The notes beneath the pieces were generated by a model. The model did no database searches, was not told the origin of the DNA, and saw only the letters and a list, made by a program, of their open reading frames with translations. From NCBI GenBank assembly GCA_028023455.1, contig JAQFVV010006245.1, forward strand, positions 7,915,154-7,979,153: a stretch of DNA of 64,000 bases, written 5' to 3'. A program made the position numbers and the translations under genes. Shown here one piece after another: positions 47,345-61,400 of the stretch; the first letter of the stretch is position 1, and each line of letters begins with the position of its first letter. The DNA is from Epiperipatus broadwayi (taxonomy: Eukaryota; Onychophora; Udeonychophora; Euonychophora; Peripatidae).

Positions 47345-48545
47345 CATATTTTGCAGGTTTATCTGTGTAAGATTTTAATTAGACATTCCAACATTTCGAC
47401 TTGATCGCACAAGCCCTCAGATGGGAAATAAATACTATATAATTATAGATGTGCTGTAAATAATGTTCACAATAATTGTTAAAGTTCCACAACTAGAAAA
47501 AAGCAGGTGTATAAAATTGAACAAATTGAAAAATAAACAAAAAATAAATAAGCAACAAATAAAAAGTTCAAAAATTTCAGGATAATTTGTTTTTCAAAAA
47601 AATTTTCTAAACACGAGGAAGTTTACATGTTTCATCACATTTGTTGATTTGGCCTTTGTAATATCTCAATAGTTTCTCTGATCTTATATTGGTATAAGTT
47701 TTTACATCTGGATAGGATTATGATCTTTGAAAAATTGATATTGCGACCTAAATCCATGGCATGGATTGAGAATGCTGATGATGATGAATGTTGCTTCACT
47801 GCATTAACATATTTATTCATTCTAGTACTGATGCAATGATCATTCATACCCATATAAGAATTACAAATGTTACATGAACTCCTTAAGCTGCAAGAGGGAT
47901 TGAATCTTTATGCTTGGTTAAAAAAACTAATAATTTTTTGATAAGCTTATGCTGTCTTTATGTTGTAGCATTTTAGAATACATCTAATACTGTCTGTGAA
48001 TCCTTTTACAAACCCTAATACTTTTTCTTTCATTTTTGGTATTTTTAGCTTGAAATAAGGCTTGATTTATAACATTTTTATTATAATCATTTTCTAACAA
48101 TACATTATTTATATTTTTTTTTCTAGATATATTTATATGAAAGGTAAATTGCTCTGGTAAATAGTGTTTAGGCTACATACAAGTATCTAAGCTAAATAAT
48201 GATGAGAAGAAAATTGAAGATACTTGTCAGCATGTGTAGTTTTTTTGAAAATTGAGAATGATAAAAAAATTGTTTTGATTCTTGGTGACAAGAACATCAA
48301 GAAAGTATTTGAATGGATATTATTTAAATGTGATAAAAAAATCTTCCAATTTATCTTTACCATGTTGCTAGATGATAAATGTGTCATCTATATATCTCAG
48401 CCAAACAACAGGTTTTAAAGGTGCAGATTCTAGAGCATGAGTTTCTATATGTTCCATAAACAAATCAACTGCTACTCCTGAAATAGGAGAACCCATAGGA
48501 ATACCAAAAGTTTGTTTATAATGTCACTAAAAAAACAAAATAATG
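47345..48545 (-). pseudogene. Penelope-like element, RT motifs to GIY-YIG (left arm of inverted pair)
   Basis: The minus strand from 48545 reads QTFGIPMGSPISGVAVDLF (RT motif with G-x-P-M-G-S-P, about 48520-48470), then VVWLRYIDDTFII (about 48405-48365) with the YxDD catalytic pair, then LSHLNNIHSNTF, the thumb, and, after frameshifts, the GIY-YIG part at 47853-47635: YMGMNDHCISTRMNKYV, HSSSSAFSIHAMDLG, IRETIEILQRPN. The 3' tail runs to about 47345. The 5' part of RT is absent. The YxDD and P-M-G-S-P forms are typical of Penelope-like RTs. Confidence 0.85.
47385..47430 (-). ncRNA. Hammerhead-like relic in Penelope tail
   Basis: Minus strand: CTGAGGG in place of CTGANGA, a hairpin CTTG/CAAG, then GTCGAAATG. 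The second copy at about 49420-49465 has drifted further (GTTGAAGGCTTGTG ... TCAAACATTG). Consistent with a dead hammerhead in the Penelope terminal region; conserved position in both copies supports it. Confidence 0.3.
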
Positions 48546-49470
48546 TTTTGTCATTCTCAGTTTTCAGAAAAACTACACATACTGACAGATACCTCCAATT
48601 TTCTTCTCATCATCATCCAGCTCTGTAGCCAAAACAATATTTACCAGAGCAATTAATCTTTCAGATAGATTGTATGTAAAAGAAGAAATACATCATATAA
48701 AAAATATATTGTTAGCAAATGGTTATAATAAAAAGGTTATACATCAACCCTTATTTCAAGCTAAAAATATCAAAAATAAAAAACAACTATTAGGGTTTGT
48801 ATTTTTTATATAAAAGGAACCACAGATAATATCGGACATATTCTAAAACATTACAACATAAAGACAGCATACGCTCCTTATCAAAAAATTAGTAATCTTT
48901 TAATTAAACCTAAAGATTGGTTCAAGGAGTTTATGAAGTTTCATGTGATTTTTGTGTCTTCTTACATGGGTATGAGCAACGTTGCATTCGTACTAGAATG
49001 GATGAACATGCTAATGCAGTGAAGCAACATTCATCATCATCAGTACTCTCAATTCATGCTATGGATTTAGATCACAATATTGATTTTTCTAAGAACAATA
49101 TCCTATCCAGATGTGAAAATTTACATCAATGTAAGATCAGAGAAACTATTGAGATACTAAAAAGACCAAATTGTATCAACAAATACGATAACATATGTAA
49201 ATTTGTTGAAATTTGGAAAAAATTTTTGAAAAGTGAATTACTCTGAAGATTCAGAATTTTTATTTTGTTATTTATTTATTTATTTTTCAATTTTTTTTTT
49301 TTTTTTTTTTTTGATGTTTATTTATTTTTCAATTTGTTCAATTTTATACACTTTTTTTCTAATTCTAGAACAATTTTAGTAAACACTATTTACAGTGCCT
49401 TTACAATTATATGGTATTCATTTCCCAGTTGAAGGCTTGTGTGATCAAATCAAACATTGAAATATCTAAT
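48546..49470 (+). pseudogene. Penelope-like element, thumb to GIY-YIG (right arm of inverted pair)
   Basis: Plus strand: FSVFRKTTHTDRYLQFSSHHHP (starting 48556; same as HADKYLQFSSHHYLA of the left arm), many stops, then an open GIY-YIG end at 48917-49246 with CDFCVFLHGYEQRCIRTRMDEHAN, HSSSSVLSIHAMDLD, CKIRETIEILKRPN and a C-terminal KFVEIWKKFLK. Same family as the left arm but in opposite orientation, starting further downstream in the RT. The arms meet with essentially no spacer at 48545. Confidence 0.85.
49290..49312. repeat. Poly-T tract
   Basis: About 22 consecutive T just beyond the GIY-YIG stop codon of the plus Penelope copy, flanked by repeats of TTTATTTATTTTTCAATTT on both sides (about 49268 and 49317). 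Confidence 0.95.
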
Positions 49471-50039
49471 AAAATTTTTCATGTATGAATCCGCAAAATA
49501 TGTCATATATATCAGCAATAGAGCAAATATGGTCACAACAAAACAATTTAAACAAATATGTCATTATTAGTAAGTGAAAATCTACAGAGACATTCTTTTG
49601 CCCCAAAGATTACTAGAAAAATACCAAAACCTAAATATGCTATTAACCTGGTTATATAATTAAGTATGTGAGTGCTATATTTTGATTTCAGAAGAGAAAT
49701 CAAAGTGTAATTACATGGACATTTGTATAATAACATAAATATTACAAACAAATGCATACCTGTTATAAAGACCATACACACACTGATTTGCCCAATGAAT
49801 TTTAACCAAGAGTAAAAGTTAATAAAATCTTTTTATTTTAATATAAAATGAAATGGCAAACTACATGTGCCACACATCAGTTAAAGATCAAATCAATCTA
49901 AATTCCACAGCGATATTTAAAAATATAAATATTAAATTTTAAAACAAAAAATAATTTAAAATTTACCTTAGTATTTATCTTTCACAAAACTTTCTTTAAC
50001 TATATTATTTTTTACTATTCTATTCATGCTTTTCTTTTC

Positions 50040-50960
50040 TTTTATATTCAGTGTTATCAGTCAGATGACTGAATACATCAACATGAAATAATTTTTTACA
50101 CATATTTAAAAATTCAACCATTTTAGCATATATGATAAGACATACTGTGATCTTTTATAGCATTAAATATGTCTAATAATGATTTGTGGTCTGTTTGAAA
50201 TATGAACAAACTTCCATAAATGGACTGATGGAATTTTTAATGCTTTCCAATAATGCCAGAACTTGAGGATAATTTTTTTCAAGACCCTTATCATGATGCA
50301 AGATGAAAATTCAATAGATATGTTATATTCATCTTTGTTATGTGAATTAGAACTGTTCCAATATTTATAGGTGAACATCACACGTAAGTGCTAATTCTGC
50401 TTTTGGATCACAATGGGATAACCCATTAAATTAGCTATTACTTTTTCCAATTTGGTAATAGTTTGGTTTTGAGTATTGTCATACTTCTACTCAACATTTT
50501 TATAAAACAATCAATATAATTGTGCTATAGCTTCAACTTTGTACTGAATAAACTTTCATAACAATTAATAAATTCTAGAGACATCTGAAATTCCATTGTT
50601 TGTAGTGGTTTTTGCTAACAAAATAGTGTTTGTTTTATTTTTGACAGAAAATGTTATCTGCTATGGTAATTTGTAACCAAATAATTCTATTTCTTTGATC
50701 TCAAATTTAATTCCCAGTACTTATTTTAATTTCAGCTGTTTTAAATTTATTATAAAGCTTTTTGATGACTTTCAAGAATTGATTTTTATTCTTATCCACT
50801 AGCAGAAAATCAAGAAAATAATGAAAGGTCTTTGATATGCAAATTAAATATAATGATTGCCAGTAATTTTGCGTCTTCAACATCAACTTATAATTGAAAG
50901 TAGATATGCTGGAAATAATTTTTTAAAAAAAACTTCTTACCTGCTAAATGTAAAGAATAT
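50040..50960 (-). pseudogene. Ty3/gypsy-type RT and RNase H relic
   Basis: Minus strand. About 50900-50830 gives VDVEDAKLLAIIIFNLH, matching the V-D-E-x-x-x-x-L-T-I-x-T-x-x-G-L stretch of gypsy RT. About 50810 gives DFLLVDKNKNQFLKVIKKLY (the palm region after the catalytic site, with the first Asp of the pair altered). Then comes a connection segment, DPKAELALTCDVH (about 50405), GLEKNYPQVLALLESI (about 50280) and FQTDHKSLLDIFNAIKDH (about 50200-50150), the RNase H T-D-H-K-P-L signature with Pro replaced by Ser. Heavily mutated. Integrase was not identified in 49300-50040. Confidence 0.7.
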
Positions 50961-53542
50961 CTGTTTAATTGTAGGCAGGGGGGAAAAGCACTTATTAAGT
51001 GACTAAGCCTTGCTTAATATTGGTAATCTCCACACTCTCAAAAATGAAATTACACTATAGATAGAAACTCTTTAAGAAACCTTTTTTTTCTATTTAAACT
51101 ATATATATTTTACACTTTAGAGACGTTAAATGAATAGCTGGGACAGACTAATATACCATCTCAACTTTTTCTTATTCTTTAGAAAAAATAATCTGACCAT
51201 CTGGTGATGATTTTCATACTGAAAACTATTTTTAACATAGCAAAGTGGGATGTTTTGCTAACATTATATGTGCTTTATATGCGCATATTATTTTTGATAG
51301 AAAAAGCATTATCAGCGGACTTGGCTATTTATACAAGAGGTAATACATTGAGCTAGATTGTACTAAATGTAGAAAATTTAATCAAAACGTGGTCTTCAAT
51401 ATCAAAAATACATTATATCATGCTATTTTAATACTTCTCTCTGATCTCTCAATTTTATTTAAATGAATTTGGCTTGCATTCTACTCTTGTCCTAATCTAT
51501 TTCTTTAAGGATCATGGGCATTGGAATCTTAATAAAGATAGAATTATAAGGTCTGCTGTGTAACTTCTTTGAAAAAATCATGTAGACTCATTATGAGGCC
51601 AATTCATACAACTGAAAATTTGTCCACTACAGTTAAACCATACATCATGATTATCCATTTAATAAAATTGAAAAATTTATAGTCAAACTCTATCATTAAA
51701 TTGGACTGTGGATTCCTGATCGGAGAATAATACATATTTAATACTGTTTCTATTTACCATGATTTCTATTTGTTATATTTAAATGTGTTCCTTGATTATG
51801 TAATATTAACAATGGGTTACTCACTATCAAAATTCTATGGGTTTTTAGCAAGTAATAGTAATTTGCCTTTCAGAAATATACAGTGACATATTTCAAAACT
51901 ACATATACATAACACCAGAAATGTGAACTTCATTAATGTTGATAGAGATCATAAAGTCTAATGGTAATAATTTGTTAGACACATGGTAGATCATGGTTGA
52001 GGAATCTCAGATTAACTTTGGTTAGCTGCTTTAAAAATTAAACATGCTTGGCATGACTTGATCAGATCTTAGAGTATAGTTCAGGCCAGTGACATTAGCA
52101 GCTTAGGATTTGTCCAATTTTTTGAGACTAATGCTCATACAGATAGTGAACTTTTTTTTTTTCTGATTAATTATAAAATGAAAATCTTCTATAGTTTTCA
52201 TAGTTATTTAATTTTATACATTAATTGTTAGTCTGTAAGAAATTGCTGGTCTTGTTCAGCCTTGCTTTCGATTTTGTTAAGATTATATGGTCATCATATT
52301 GTTGGTTCCTAGATAATAGATCATTTAATAATTAATTCTTGGGATGAATAAACTCTCCTAATGAAATAATCATTTGAAAGATAACTACAGTTTAGAAATT
52401 ACAGTTAGGATCTACTTTTATCACATTCTCTGAACTAAGCAGGAAGTGTTTAAATTTGATGACATAGTGAACAATTGTTTCTTACAGTGACTTAGCAGCT
52501 GAGTTCAGATCTTGTCAAAAGATATCTAGTAAAATACAGTACACTGGGAAGTTATTCTTTATTTAGTTAGAAAAAGATTCACATTGAGTGAATTTTACTA
52601 CTGACTGTTGGGAAAGATCAGGCTATCCCAAGATATCCTTATCTTAGAAATGATTATTGATTGTTTCAAAGTGATGACTTTGCAACTTGGTCTATTTCCA
52701 CCATTGCCTTTTTTAACAATATGTCTAAAGATATTGTGATTTTCATAAAACTATAAAGCTTGTGATAAAAATTGCAAAGGGCAAATAAAGTTGCAACTAT
52801 TTCTTATGCTTAAGGAAAATTCTGTATAGCTTAAATGTTTTCTTTGTAAGGATTTATTTTTGTGACAAGTTAATTTAGCAATCACTAAACAGTATTTTAA
52901 AAAGCATTCTTTGTAAGAATAGTTGCATGTGTTATACATATTCTTCAAGATTCAATAAAACAGTTATGAAATCACCCATATATCATCTTCAGTATACCAG
53001 GTAAGAATGTCCTTCATCCCTAAAGTCACTACATTTAAATAGATAAGAATCTGAAAAATGCTGTAAGTGATAGTATATTAATGGTGATAAATGCAGCCTT
53101 TCTTTTGAACCTAAATATTAGATCTGGAAATACAAGAAAAATGCCTCTCCAGATTATGATAAACTGATGAGCATTGAAGCACATATGAACAGCACCATCA
53201 TTAAGGGAGTGTTATATAGAAATATGGACTTGTATTCTCCATAACAATACTTGTTGTACTTGCTTTTTTATTTCTTTTCCTAGGCAATAAAGCCATGAAT
53301 CTCTGATTGATTTCTTTTATGTCCCAGAAATGAATTACTTTTTGAATACATCTGACTTTTATAATATTTAGTTGATATATGCACACTGAACTCTGTAAAC
53401 TAATATTTAAATAAAATTGCTTCAATAAAATTAATCTTATGTTATATTTGGAGTCTTTAATAAAAAATAAGTGGTGGATTTTATATTGTACTATTTAAAA
53501 TATTTATCAAAGAAATATCTTGTATCTGGCCTGCTTTATTTG

Positions 53543-53650
53543 GCATCTAACATATTAGGCTTTACCTGAGACATATTTCATTTGTTGTCCAACATGTTAT
53601 GTATTACCTGAGGCTCGTTTCATTTTGTATCCAACATATTAGACAATTTG
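53543..53650. repeat. Tandem repeat, about 51 bp, two copies
   Basis: ATCTAACATATTAGGCTTTACCTGAGACATATTTCATTTG is followed by a diverged second unit (CCAACATGTTATGTATTACCTGAGGC) and the start of a third (CCAACATATTAG). Confidence 0.6.
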
Positions 53651-55660
53651 TGATAAACTGACTGATACATATATATTGTAACAGGCACACATGCCATTAC
53701 ATTATTTATTTTAAAAATTAGACATTGAAAAGTTCGCAAATAAAAACTTTTGTAAGAAATAAAAATTTAAAGTTAAAAGTAATGTAAACATTATATATAT
53801 AAAACTACACAGATGAAAAATTATTAAAAGAAAACTTTATTAAAAAAAAAAAGAAAAAGGTTTAAAACTAAATATTAAAAAAAAGACTTAAAAGATTTAA
53901 AGATAGAAAACAATGTACAATAATTTAATTAATTCTATTGTATAAAATGGAAATGATTATTTTAATTAGTAAAAGTAAACTAGCCCTTGGGAATTCCAAA
54001 ATGTAGAAGTAAAGATCAGATAGGAGAGAAAAAACAATAGAAACTAATAGCCAATAAAAGAAATCCCTCAGGAAATGAACCTCAATGAAAGGGTCATCAT
54101 CATCTTGATGTAATGTTGAGTTAATCTGCAAAATTAATATAAAAAAAAGTTTGGAAATAAATTTTAGTGAAGAAAGAGCTGGGAGAGAAAATAGAGATGT
54201 GATTATATGTGTTAGCATGGAGGGAGTTGAAGAAGAAGGGATTGAAAAGACGCACTCTTCAATCACTTCAGTTTTGCTAAAAGGAAAGAGAAATGACATT
54301 ATTTTTCCTATATTGAGGACCATAGGACATCGGGGAAATTAACACTAGCTCCAAATGGCAAGCAACTGCTAAGCATGGATTTTTAAAATAGTAAGAACTC
54401 TAACTAATGAACTTTAATTCTAAAAAAGAAACTTTTCCAGGATGTTAAAACCTTAAGAACATTAGTTAATTAATGAACACCAAGTATAAACTTTCCCAGG
54501 ATTTAAATTATTGCAATAGAAATTCCTATCTGACCAAGCTTAATCAGTTAGTAATAATTGTTTTATTGAATGTATTATTATTTTTTGTAAATCATTTCCA
54601 TTAATTTATTTTTTCTGTGCTTTTATGTTTTGATTATGATTTTTTTTTTTTTTTGCTGTTAAACTAAACTTTTGATAAATGTATAATAAGTCGGGTGTGA
54701 ATGGCTGTGTAGATTTGTAAAGGTATATATGTTAGTTTAAGAGAGGGTAATCTTAGGTTATTTGTTTCATAGTTAAATTGGGTCAGTGGATTGGATATAT
54801 TGGTGTAATTAGTAGATGTAGTATGAGATTCGCTATGTGCAGGATCATGTGATATGCCGCACTTGGGTGAAATAAGCCAATTTTCTTATTGACCATCAGA
54901 GCTAGACGGTATTTCATGCTCCATGAATCACCCCTTTTGCCTATGGAATGGGATTCTAAGTTGGCAAAAAGGACCGCAATCTCTTCCTATGGAGTTTTCT
55001 TTTTTATTGTTCTTCTTGCCAGACAGATGTAACATTCCTGTACTGGATGAGAAACAATTTCTTCTCTTGACCATGCTGTTTAGATGTGCATTCCTGGCAG
55101 TATGGTATTGTGCTGTCATATTCATGCTGCATTGAATACATCGATATATTAGATAGATTGACATTGGTTTGACTGCAGACTTTTGGCCTTAGGTTAAATT
55201 AAGGAATAGAATATTTTCTTTTCAAATGCAATCTATGTAGTCTATTCATACTCGACGCTCTAATAAAATATTAAACTCATCTGTGTGAACTTAGAAAATA
55301 AAAGTTTAAATGTAAATTAAATTCTAAAAATCAAAGTTAAAATGTAAGTTAAATTTTAAAGTAAAAGTGATTCTAAAATGATTCAAAATTCATGTGTGTG
55401 TAAATAAATGCTGTGTGTTAATTACTGGCAGTGGCTTATTTTATTCTTTTTTTTTAAATATTAATATATTTTGATAATAAATATCATTATTATTAATCTC
55501 TACTTCTCTGCTGAGCTAGTGACTGGTGCTAACGGTCTAAATATATAAAATAATTTTTTTTTTAACTTACATATCTGCCTACTCTATAAATTTTCCAGAT
55601 TCAAATGCCTGGTGGATCCCTGTATGGCAAATATGGTAAGATTCACCTTCTTTCGGACTG

Positions 55661-55665
<5 letters not shown>

Positions 55666-55707
<42 letters not shown>
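55666..55707. repeat. TA microsatellite
   Basis: About 21 TA units. Immediately upstream lies the splice-like segment discussed under rejected items. Confidence 0.95.
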
Positions 55708-55710
<3 letters not shown>

Positions 55711-56559
55711 TTTGGTACCAAAGTGTATGTCCAATACATGTGTAATAGAAAAATAAGAATTAGGGTTTAATTAATGGAATGAAATAAATTTGACCCTATT
55801 AATATATATATATTGTAAACAAATAAAAATGAATTTATTATGATAACCGCTATAATTTGTAACTAAATAAAAAATATGCTAATATATGGATATACATATC
55901 ATGCTTTAGTTAGGCATCCATTTGTAACTAATTAAATATAACACCATAGCCCATTTGCAACTATCATAAGCATTAATTTAGTCATGCCAATAATGAGATG
56001 AATAAATTATCCCATTTCTCAATACACAAAATAAAAATGAAAATTCATCATTGTCATTATTTAAGATTTAAAATATTTCGATATTGGGAAGTTATTGTAA
56101 CTAACAAAATACACTACCCATTGTCATCAGATAAACCAATATTAGCTTTAGCAACTGAACAAAATTACAGTGAAATCCATGGAGTGCATTATGCTTAACT
56201 CCAATAATAGGTTCTTTCAACAAAGAATCCTTCCCATTCCTCTTTCCATATATATAAGACCAACATGCACACATTGGCGCTATTTATAACAACTTAAAAA
56301 AATATCAAAGAAAGTTAATAAGTTGGAAAAGGGACTTGATCACTTTTATTCAGTTTAGCTAAGTACATGTGTTTTCCCCAGGCACCACTAGATTGTTTTA
56401 AACCTAGATAAATATTATCTGTCCATAGTGTATCAGGTTCAAACCCATTCGGTACCTTCTTTACTACACATGCATTTGGATGAACAACAACAAAAATGAC
56501 ATTCTTATATTCTATCCATGTCAATAGAATTATAAGATTCCAATACCATAAAATTTATT

Positions 56560-57315
56560 GATTCAACACTCCTATAAATATTACTAGCTCAGTTCAAGTA
56601 TATTGATGTACAAATGCAAGTATACTCTTATTAATGGCTTCCAAACACACATAGTTATGGCCATTAAACCTAGTTATTTAATTTAATTATTCATCATAAT
56701 ATAATGATGATGATGATGATTCCATCCACAGCTTTATAATGAACTTATAACAGCACATTTATCTTTTATAAGCATATAGGCACCTTAAAATCATATTATG
56801 TTTAAAATGGGATTTAATTATAATACTCCCTAGTACTTACATACCTTTATGTAAAATACTTTTATAGTTAAAATTATGACTCAATCATCAATATTTACCA
56901 GTGATGATGAATGATCATCACAAATCTTATTACATGATATTCAACTTTTTATAAAGCTCTATTTATTAAACATATTAATTACACTTAAGATTGGATTTAA
57001 TTATTACTATTTACTTAGCGATAATGGTGATCATAACTAATCTTAAATTATAAAATTTAGATTATGATAAATCCATAATTACTTACTTGAGCAGTATTAT
57101 GCTTAAATGGTGATTTAACCAGTAATATAATATCCACCATTGATGATGATAGTCAAAACCTCTTGGGCACAACATAAAATTTTAGCTTTTTACTATTAAC
57201 CTATAATTACTCAAAACTTGGTTATATGTCAAGCGTAATCCTTAAACATCATTATATGTAAATACATACCCAACGCTTAACATTTACAAGTGAGGATGAT
57301 CAATTAAAATGATAG
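56560..57315. repeat. Degenerate tandem repeat, 120-145 bp period
   Basis: A recurring block with TTTACCAGTGATGATGA-type motifs (about 56894, 57011, 57127, 57275), preceded each time by TTAAAAT-x-ATTATG-x-TTAAA-x-TGG-x-TTTAAT-like sequence and followed by ATCATCACAAATCTTA-like sequence. Spacing is 116-148 bp. It looks like an old satellite or a run of diverged short elements. A pure GATGAT run at 56704-56719 marks its left end. Confidence 0.5.
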
Positions 57316-58371
57316 AATCAAGAGAAGAAAAAAATATAACAATATTAATAATAATAACTCGGAAACTAAATATGGTATAATTATATTTATTCACACTCTT
57401 CTTTTTAATAAATCACATTGTTAATTATACAATTGACTCAATTAAATACATAATTAAAACAAAACATTTCAATACTATGTGCATAACCAACTAATTATAT
57501 ATATCTGCTCATGTTACTACATATTTTGAAATAAGCTGATTTAAAAAAAATAGTATATTGAATGCTTATTTAAGATTTTTCCTACTTATTATATGTCATA
57601 AAGATAAATTTCATTTATGTAATGTGTGTGTGAGTTTTTTTTACTTTCATACATATGTGAAACCCTGCTCTTTAATTTTCTACCTTAAAATAACTGTCTA
57701 ACCTATTTTTTTACTGTTTGGTATAAGCAATCACACACACACACTGTAATATGTCAACTTATAGTATATTAAAATGTGTACCTTATATTATGGGTTAATA
57801 CATAAATCACACATATAAAAAATATTATTGCAACCTTGAGCTACAGTAACCTATATCAAATTTAATATGCAAAGAGATAAATAAAATAAAATAAAAACCA
57901 TAAAGCATATATTGATAGGTTGCTCAATTACACACTGAATAAACAACAATAATAAAAAGACATTTTAGTATTACAATAAAAATAAAAAAAATATGAAAAA
58001 TTAAGTTTAAGGAATTTTAAACTGTGTGTGTAATATAATGCAGTATTAATAGCAATCTATCAATAAACAAACTCTTAATGTTTGTATATTAAAAAGAAAA
58101 AATGCTTGACTGTAGAAAGATCGTCAAAGTTTACTTTTAATAAGTAAATAAAAATTTGTTAACTAAATTTCAAAGTTACCCAATCCATTTCTCAGTTCTT
58201 ATTAATGTCCCATGTTTAAATATCAGACCTTCCTCTTATCTATAGCTTCAACTGGTTGGTTTGCTTGTTTCTACCATTTAAAAAAAATTATCGCAGGCAC
58301 TCTTGATAAATATGAAGAAAACTTTTTTAAAAAAACTAGTTTATAGATTAATTGAGGTTGGCTTCATGGCT

Positions 58372-58599
58372 TTATACATCCTCTTTTTTCTTCTCTTCTT
58401 TCCTCTTCTGCCTCCATCCAAAGATGATGTTTTTTAATGGGCCAGGAGACAAAAAAAAACCCTCTCTGATGGCATACGTGATTGGCTTTAAACTTGGCCA
58501 TTCTTTGGTTATTACAGACCTGTATATGAATCTACAGATAGAACAGTGGATTAGTCCATGATGTGAGGCATCAAGGAACAAAAATGGCAAAATTAGCAC
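58372..58599 (-). other. Unrecognised open stretch in a G+C-richer patch
   Basis: A 75-codon open stretch on the minus strand (with ITKEWPSLKPITYAIREGFF and GPLKNIIFGWRQKRKEEKKK) in a patch of more balanced base composition than its surroundings. Mixed residue composition rather than the Phe/Lys/Ile/Asn noise elsewhere. I do not recognise it; it may be an exon-derived or transposon-derived fragment. The overlapping plus-strand open stretch (58352-58561) is less protein-like. Confidence 0.2.
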
Positions 58600-58614
58600 T
58601 GCATCTTCATTGTT

Positions 58615-58692
58615 TCACAAACAGCCAAAAAATATATAAATATTTTTTATATAAACAAACAGCCAAAAAATATATAAATATTTTTTATATTA
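58615..58692. repeat. Perfect tandem duplication of about 40 bp
   Basis: AAACAGCCAAAAAATATATA plus AATATTTTTTATAT occurs twice back to back, indicating a recent duplication. Confidence 0.9.
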
Positions 58693-59506
58693 TTTCACCA
58701 ACTTTTTTTAAGAGATTCAATTTTGATCCATCTCTTTAGATTATATAGCTGTGAGATTAATTTATATATCTGCATGTCTTCTTTTATGCTGTTTTTAAAA
58801 CAAAAGAAAATCTTACATTTCCCTCTTTAATTTTTCAAGTGAAAAAATAACAGCTCATCCTGAGCTTAAAAGAAACAGATAAAAAAACTGCTGCTAACTT
58901 CCTTTAACTGCCAACTCTTTAACTGCATTAAACTTTTTTAACTGCCCTCTGAATATCGTGCCTCTCACTTATATCCCGTCTTTCTGATAAAAAAAAAAAT
59001 CCTCCTACAAAAATAATTGTCATTTTGGAGATAGCCACAAAGCCTCACAACTTGCTGGTCTAAAGTAATTAATAAGAAGATTATTAATTATCTTATCTAC
59101 TTTTGTCAAAGCATTCTTTCCTTTTTTCTCTCAATCTAAAATCCAGATAACATAAAAAAACAGAATTTGCAATCTATAGTCAATAGAGATATATATAAAA
59201 TGTTTTATGTTCACATAGCTGTACTCACACATGTGCATTTTTATCTATTAATCTATATCTCTTTTTTACACCTTCTTTCCATTTTGTTTTATTAAAAAAA
59301 ATAAAGCTAAATAACTGAATATATTATTTAATAATAAGAGAATAATATATTAAATATTATTTCTTACAACATTCTCTCTTTACTACTGCCTATTAATAAC
59401 TATTATTTATTAACTATATACAACACTCACACACAAACCTATACATATATATATATAAATTTAATTAGTAAATCTAATAATATGCATCTGTGGGAATGAG
59501 ATACAT

Positions 59507-60065
<559 letters not shown>

Positions 60066-60429
60066 TTAAAAGAGTAGAAGATAAAGATAGGATAGATAGG
60101 CAAAAGAATAGATAATTGACAAATTAAGTGAAATAGTAGTGAAGGCAGAGACAGTAATTTTGAGTATGCTACATACTAAGGGTCTAAACTAGTATACTAA
60201 TTTTATGTGATAAGTTTAAATAAAATATAATTTTATATTCTAATTTTATGCAATTAATGGAGTAAAAAATAAATAAGTAAAATATTTTTAGCTAATTTTA
60301 AGTGATCAATAGAAGTTTTTAAATAATAGTAAAGGATAGGATAAAACAAGTATTGTTCTTTATAATTCAATGATTATGAGATTGAAATTACAGGAAATGG
60401 AAATAGATTAAAATATTGAAACACTGCCC

Positions 60430-60960
60430 ATGCAAGAGATAGAGCAATCAACAGAGTTAGACCCTGAAAATTGAGGAGGTCAACCTGTAATATCTACATT
60501 GCTGATAATAGACTTACAAATGTATAATTTGATCTTTGAAAGCCAACAGAAAATGAGACAAGATATGCAGAAAAACCAACAGAAAATGAGACAAAAAATG
60601 CAGGAAAGCAAGCAGAAATGTATGATATATATAAGAGACATGATAAATGCAATGAAAGAAGAATACAGATGCTGATAATGAGATTACATGAAGTGACAAA
60701 GGAGATAAAAATAGTAAATTATAATATGTAGAGTTTGAAAAGAATATTTGAATGAGTTAAAAGAGAAACAATATGAACAAAAAAAAGCATAAGAGTATTA
60801 CAACTTCCAAGTAGGAGAGAATAATAGGAAAAATAGCAAAAATATAGCAGATATCAGAGAAAGACAGAAATACTAACAATAAGGGTGAAGGATTTAAAAA
60901 TTAATGTGAAACATAAAGAATATATTAATAAAAAATATTTGAAGTTATGATTATTTTTAT
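60430..60960 (+). pseudogene. Purine-rich coiled-coil-like region, possibly gag-derived
   Basis: A 36-bp unit (ACAGAAAATGAGACAA...ATGCAG) is repeated twice at about 60545-60605, reading QQKMRQDMQKNQQKMRQKMQ in one frame, then RDMINAMKEEYRC and a stop. The composition and Gln/Lys/Met heptads resemble the coiled coil that begins gag in several LTR families, as at 36180-37090. No knuckle or protease was seen. Confidence 0.3.
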
Positions 60961-61159
60961 ATCTTATTTGTAATTAGTTGCCAAAAACATTTTTAATGTT
61001 AGTTAAGGAAAAGATTTATTTCACATCTTTATTTATTAACAGTAGCTGAGCACACTTTCAGCTAGAGAAGCCAACTTCATAGTATTCATAAGCTAGTTGG
61101 TATGCTACAATATTTATAGTTAAAATACTAATTATTTAAATTAATTATTTTCAAATTCC

Positions 61160-61400
61160 ATTTGTTTGATAATTGGATGCAATTTAATTTTTTTATTGAT
61201 GGCATGGTTGCTGTTTGCAATAAATCATGCTTCCTTCCCTTTTCATTTCCTGTCATCTTGCTCCAGGCAAACAATTTTGATGTTATTGGATCAAAATGTG
61301 GCTGGATTTCTTTTCATGTTTCCAAAAAACAGATTTATATTCTGGATTGTTTTTAGTTCAACTTATATAAGTATTTATGTTGAGAGACTCAGTGTTATAT
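61160..61400 (+). pseudogene. Non-LTR endonuclease fragment
   Basis: The open stretch from 61162 reads DGMVAVCNKSCFLPF, then NNFDVIGSKCGWISFHVSKK and QIYILDCF followed by a stop and TYIS. It follows the order of the central strands of apurinic-type endonucleases of non-LTR elements (G-G-V-A-V-x-x-K-S-x-L ... F-D-V-x-x-x-D-V ... x-x-x-x-x-Y-R-P-P-Y), with the YRPP motif lost. No RT was found downstream. Confidence 0.4.

Noticed and set aside
54923-55164. Overlapping 70- and 78-codon open stretches on opposite strands in a more G+C-rich patch
   Set aside because: No recognisable domain or splice context; possibly part of an unknown repeat but not supportable as a gene.
55599-55635. Mini-exon candidate between TTTTCCAG and GTAAGA
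   Set aside because: The splice sites look good, but in the phase required after exon e (43066-43231) the peptide does not match the next SLC4A11 segment, which should contain a K-G-x-x-Y/F-H-x-DL motif; the neighbouring TA array and lack of homology make a chance match likelier.
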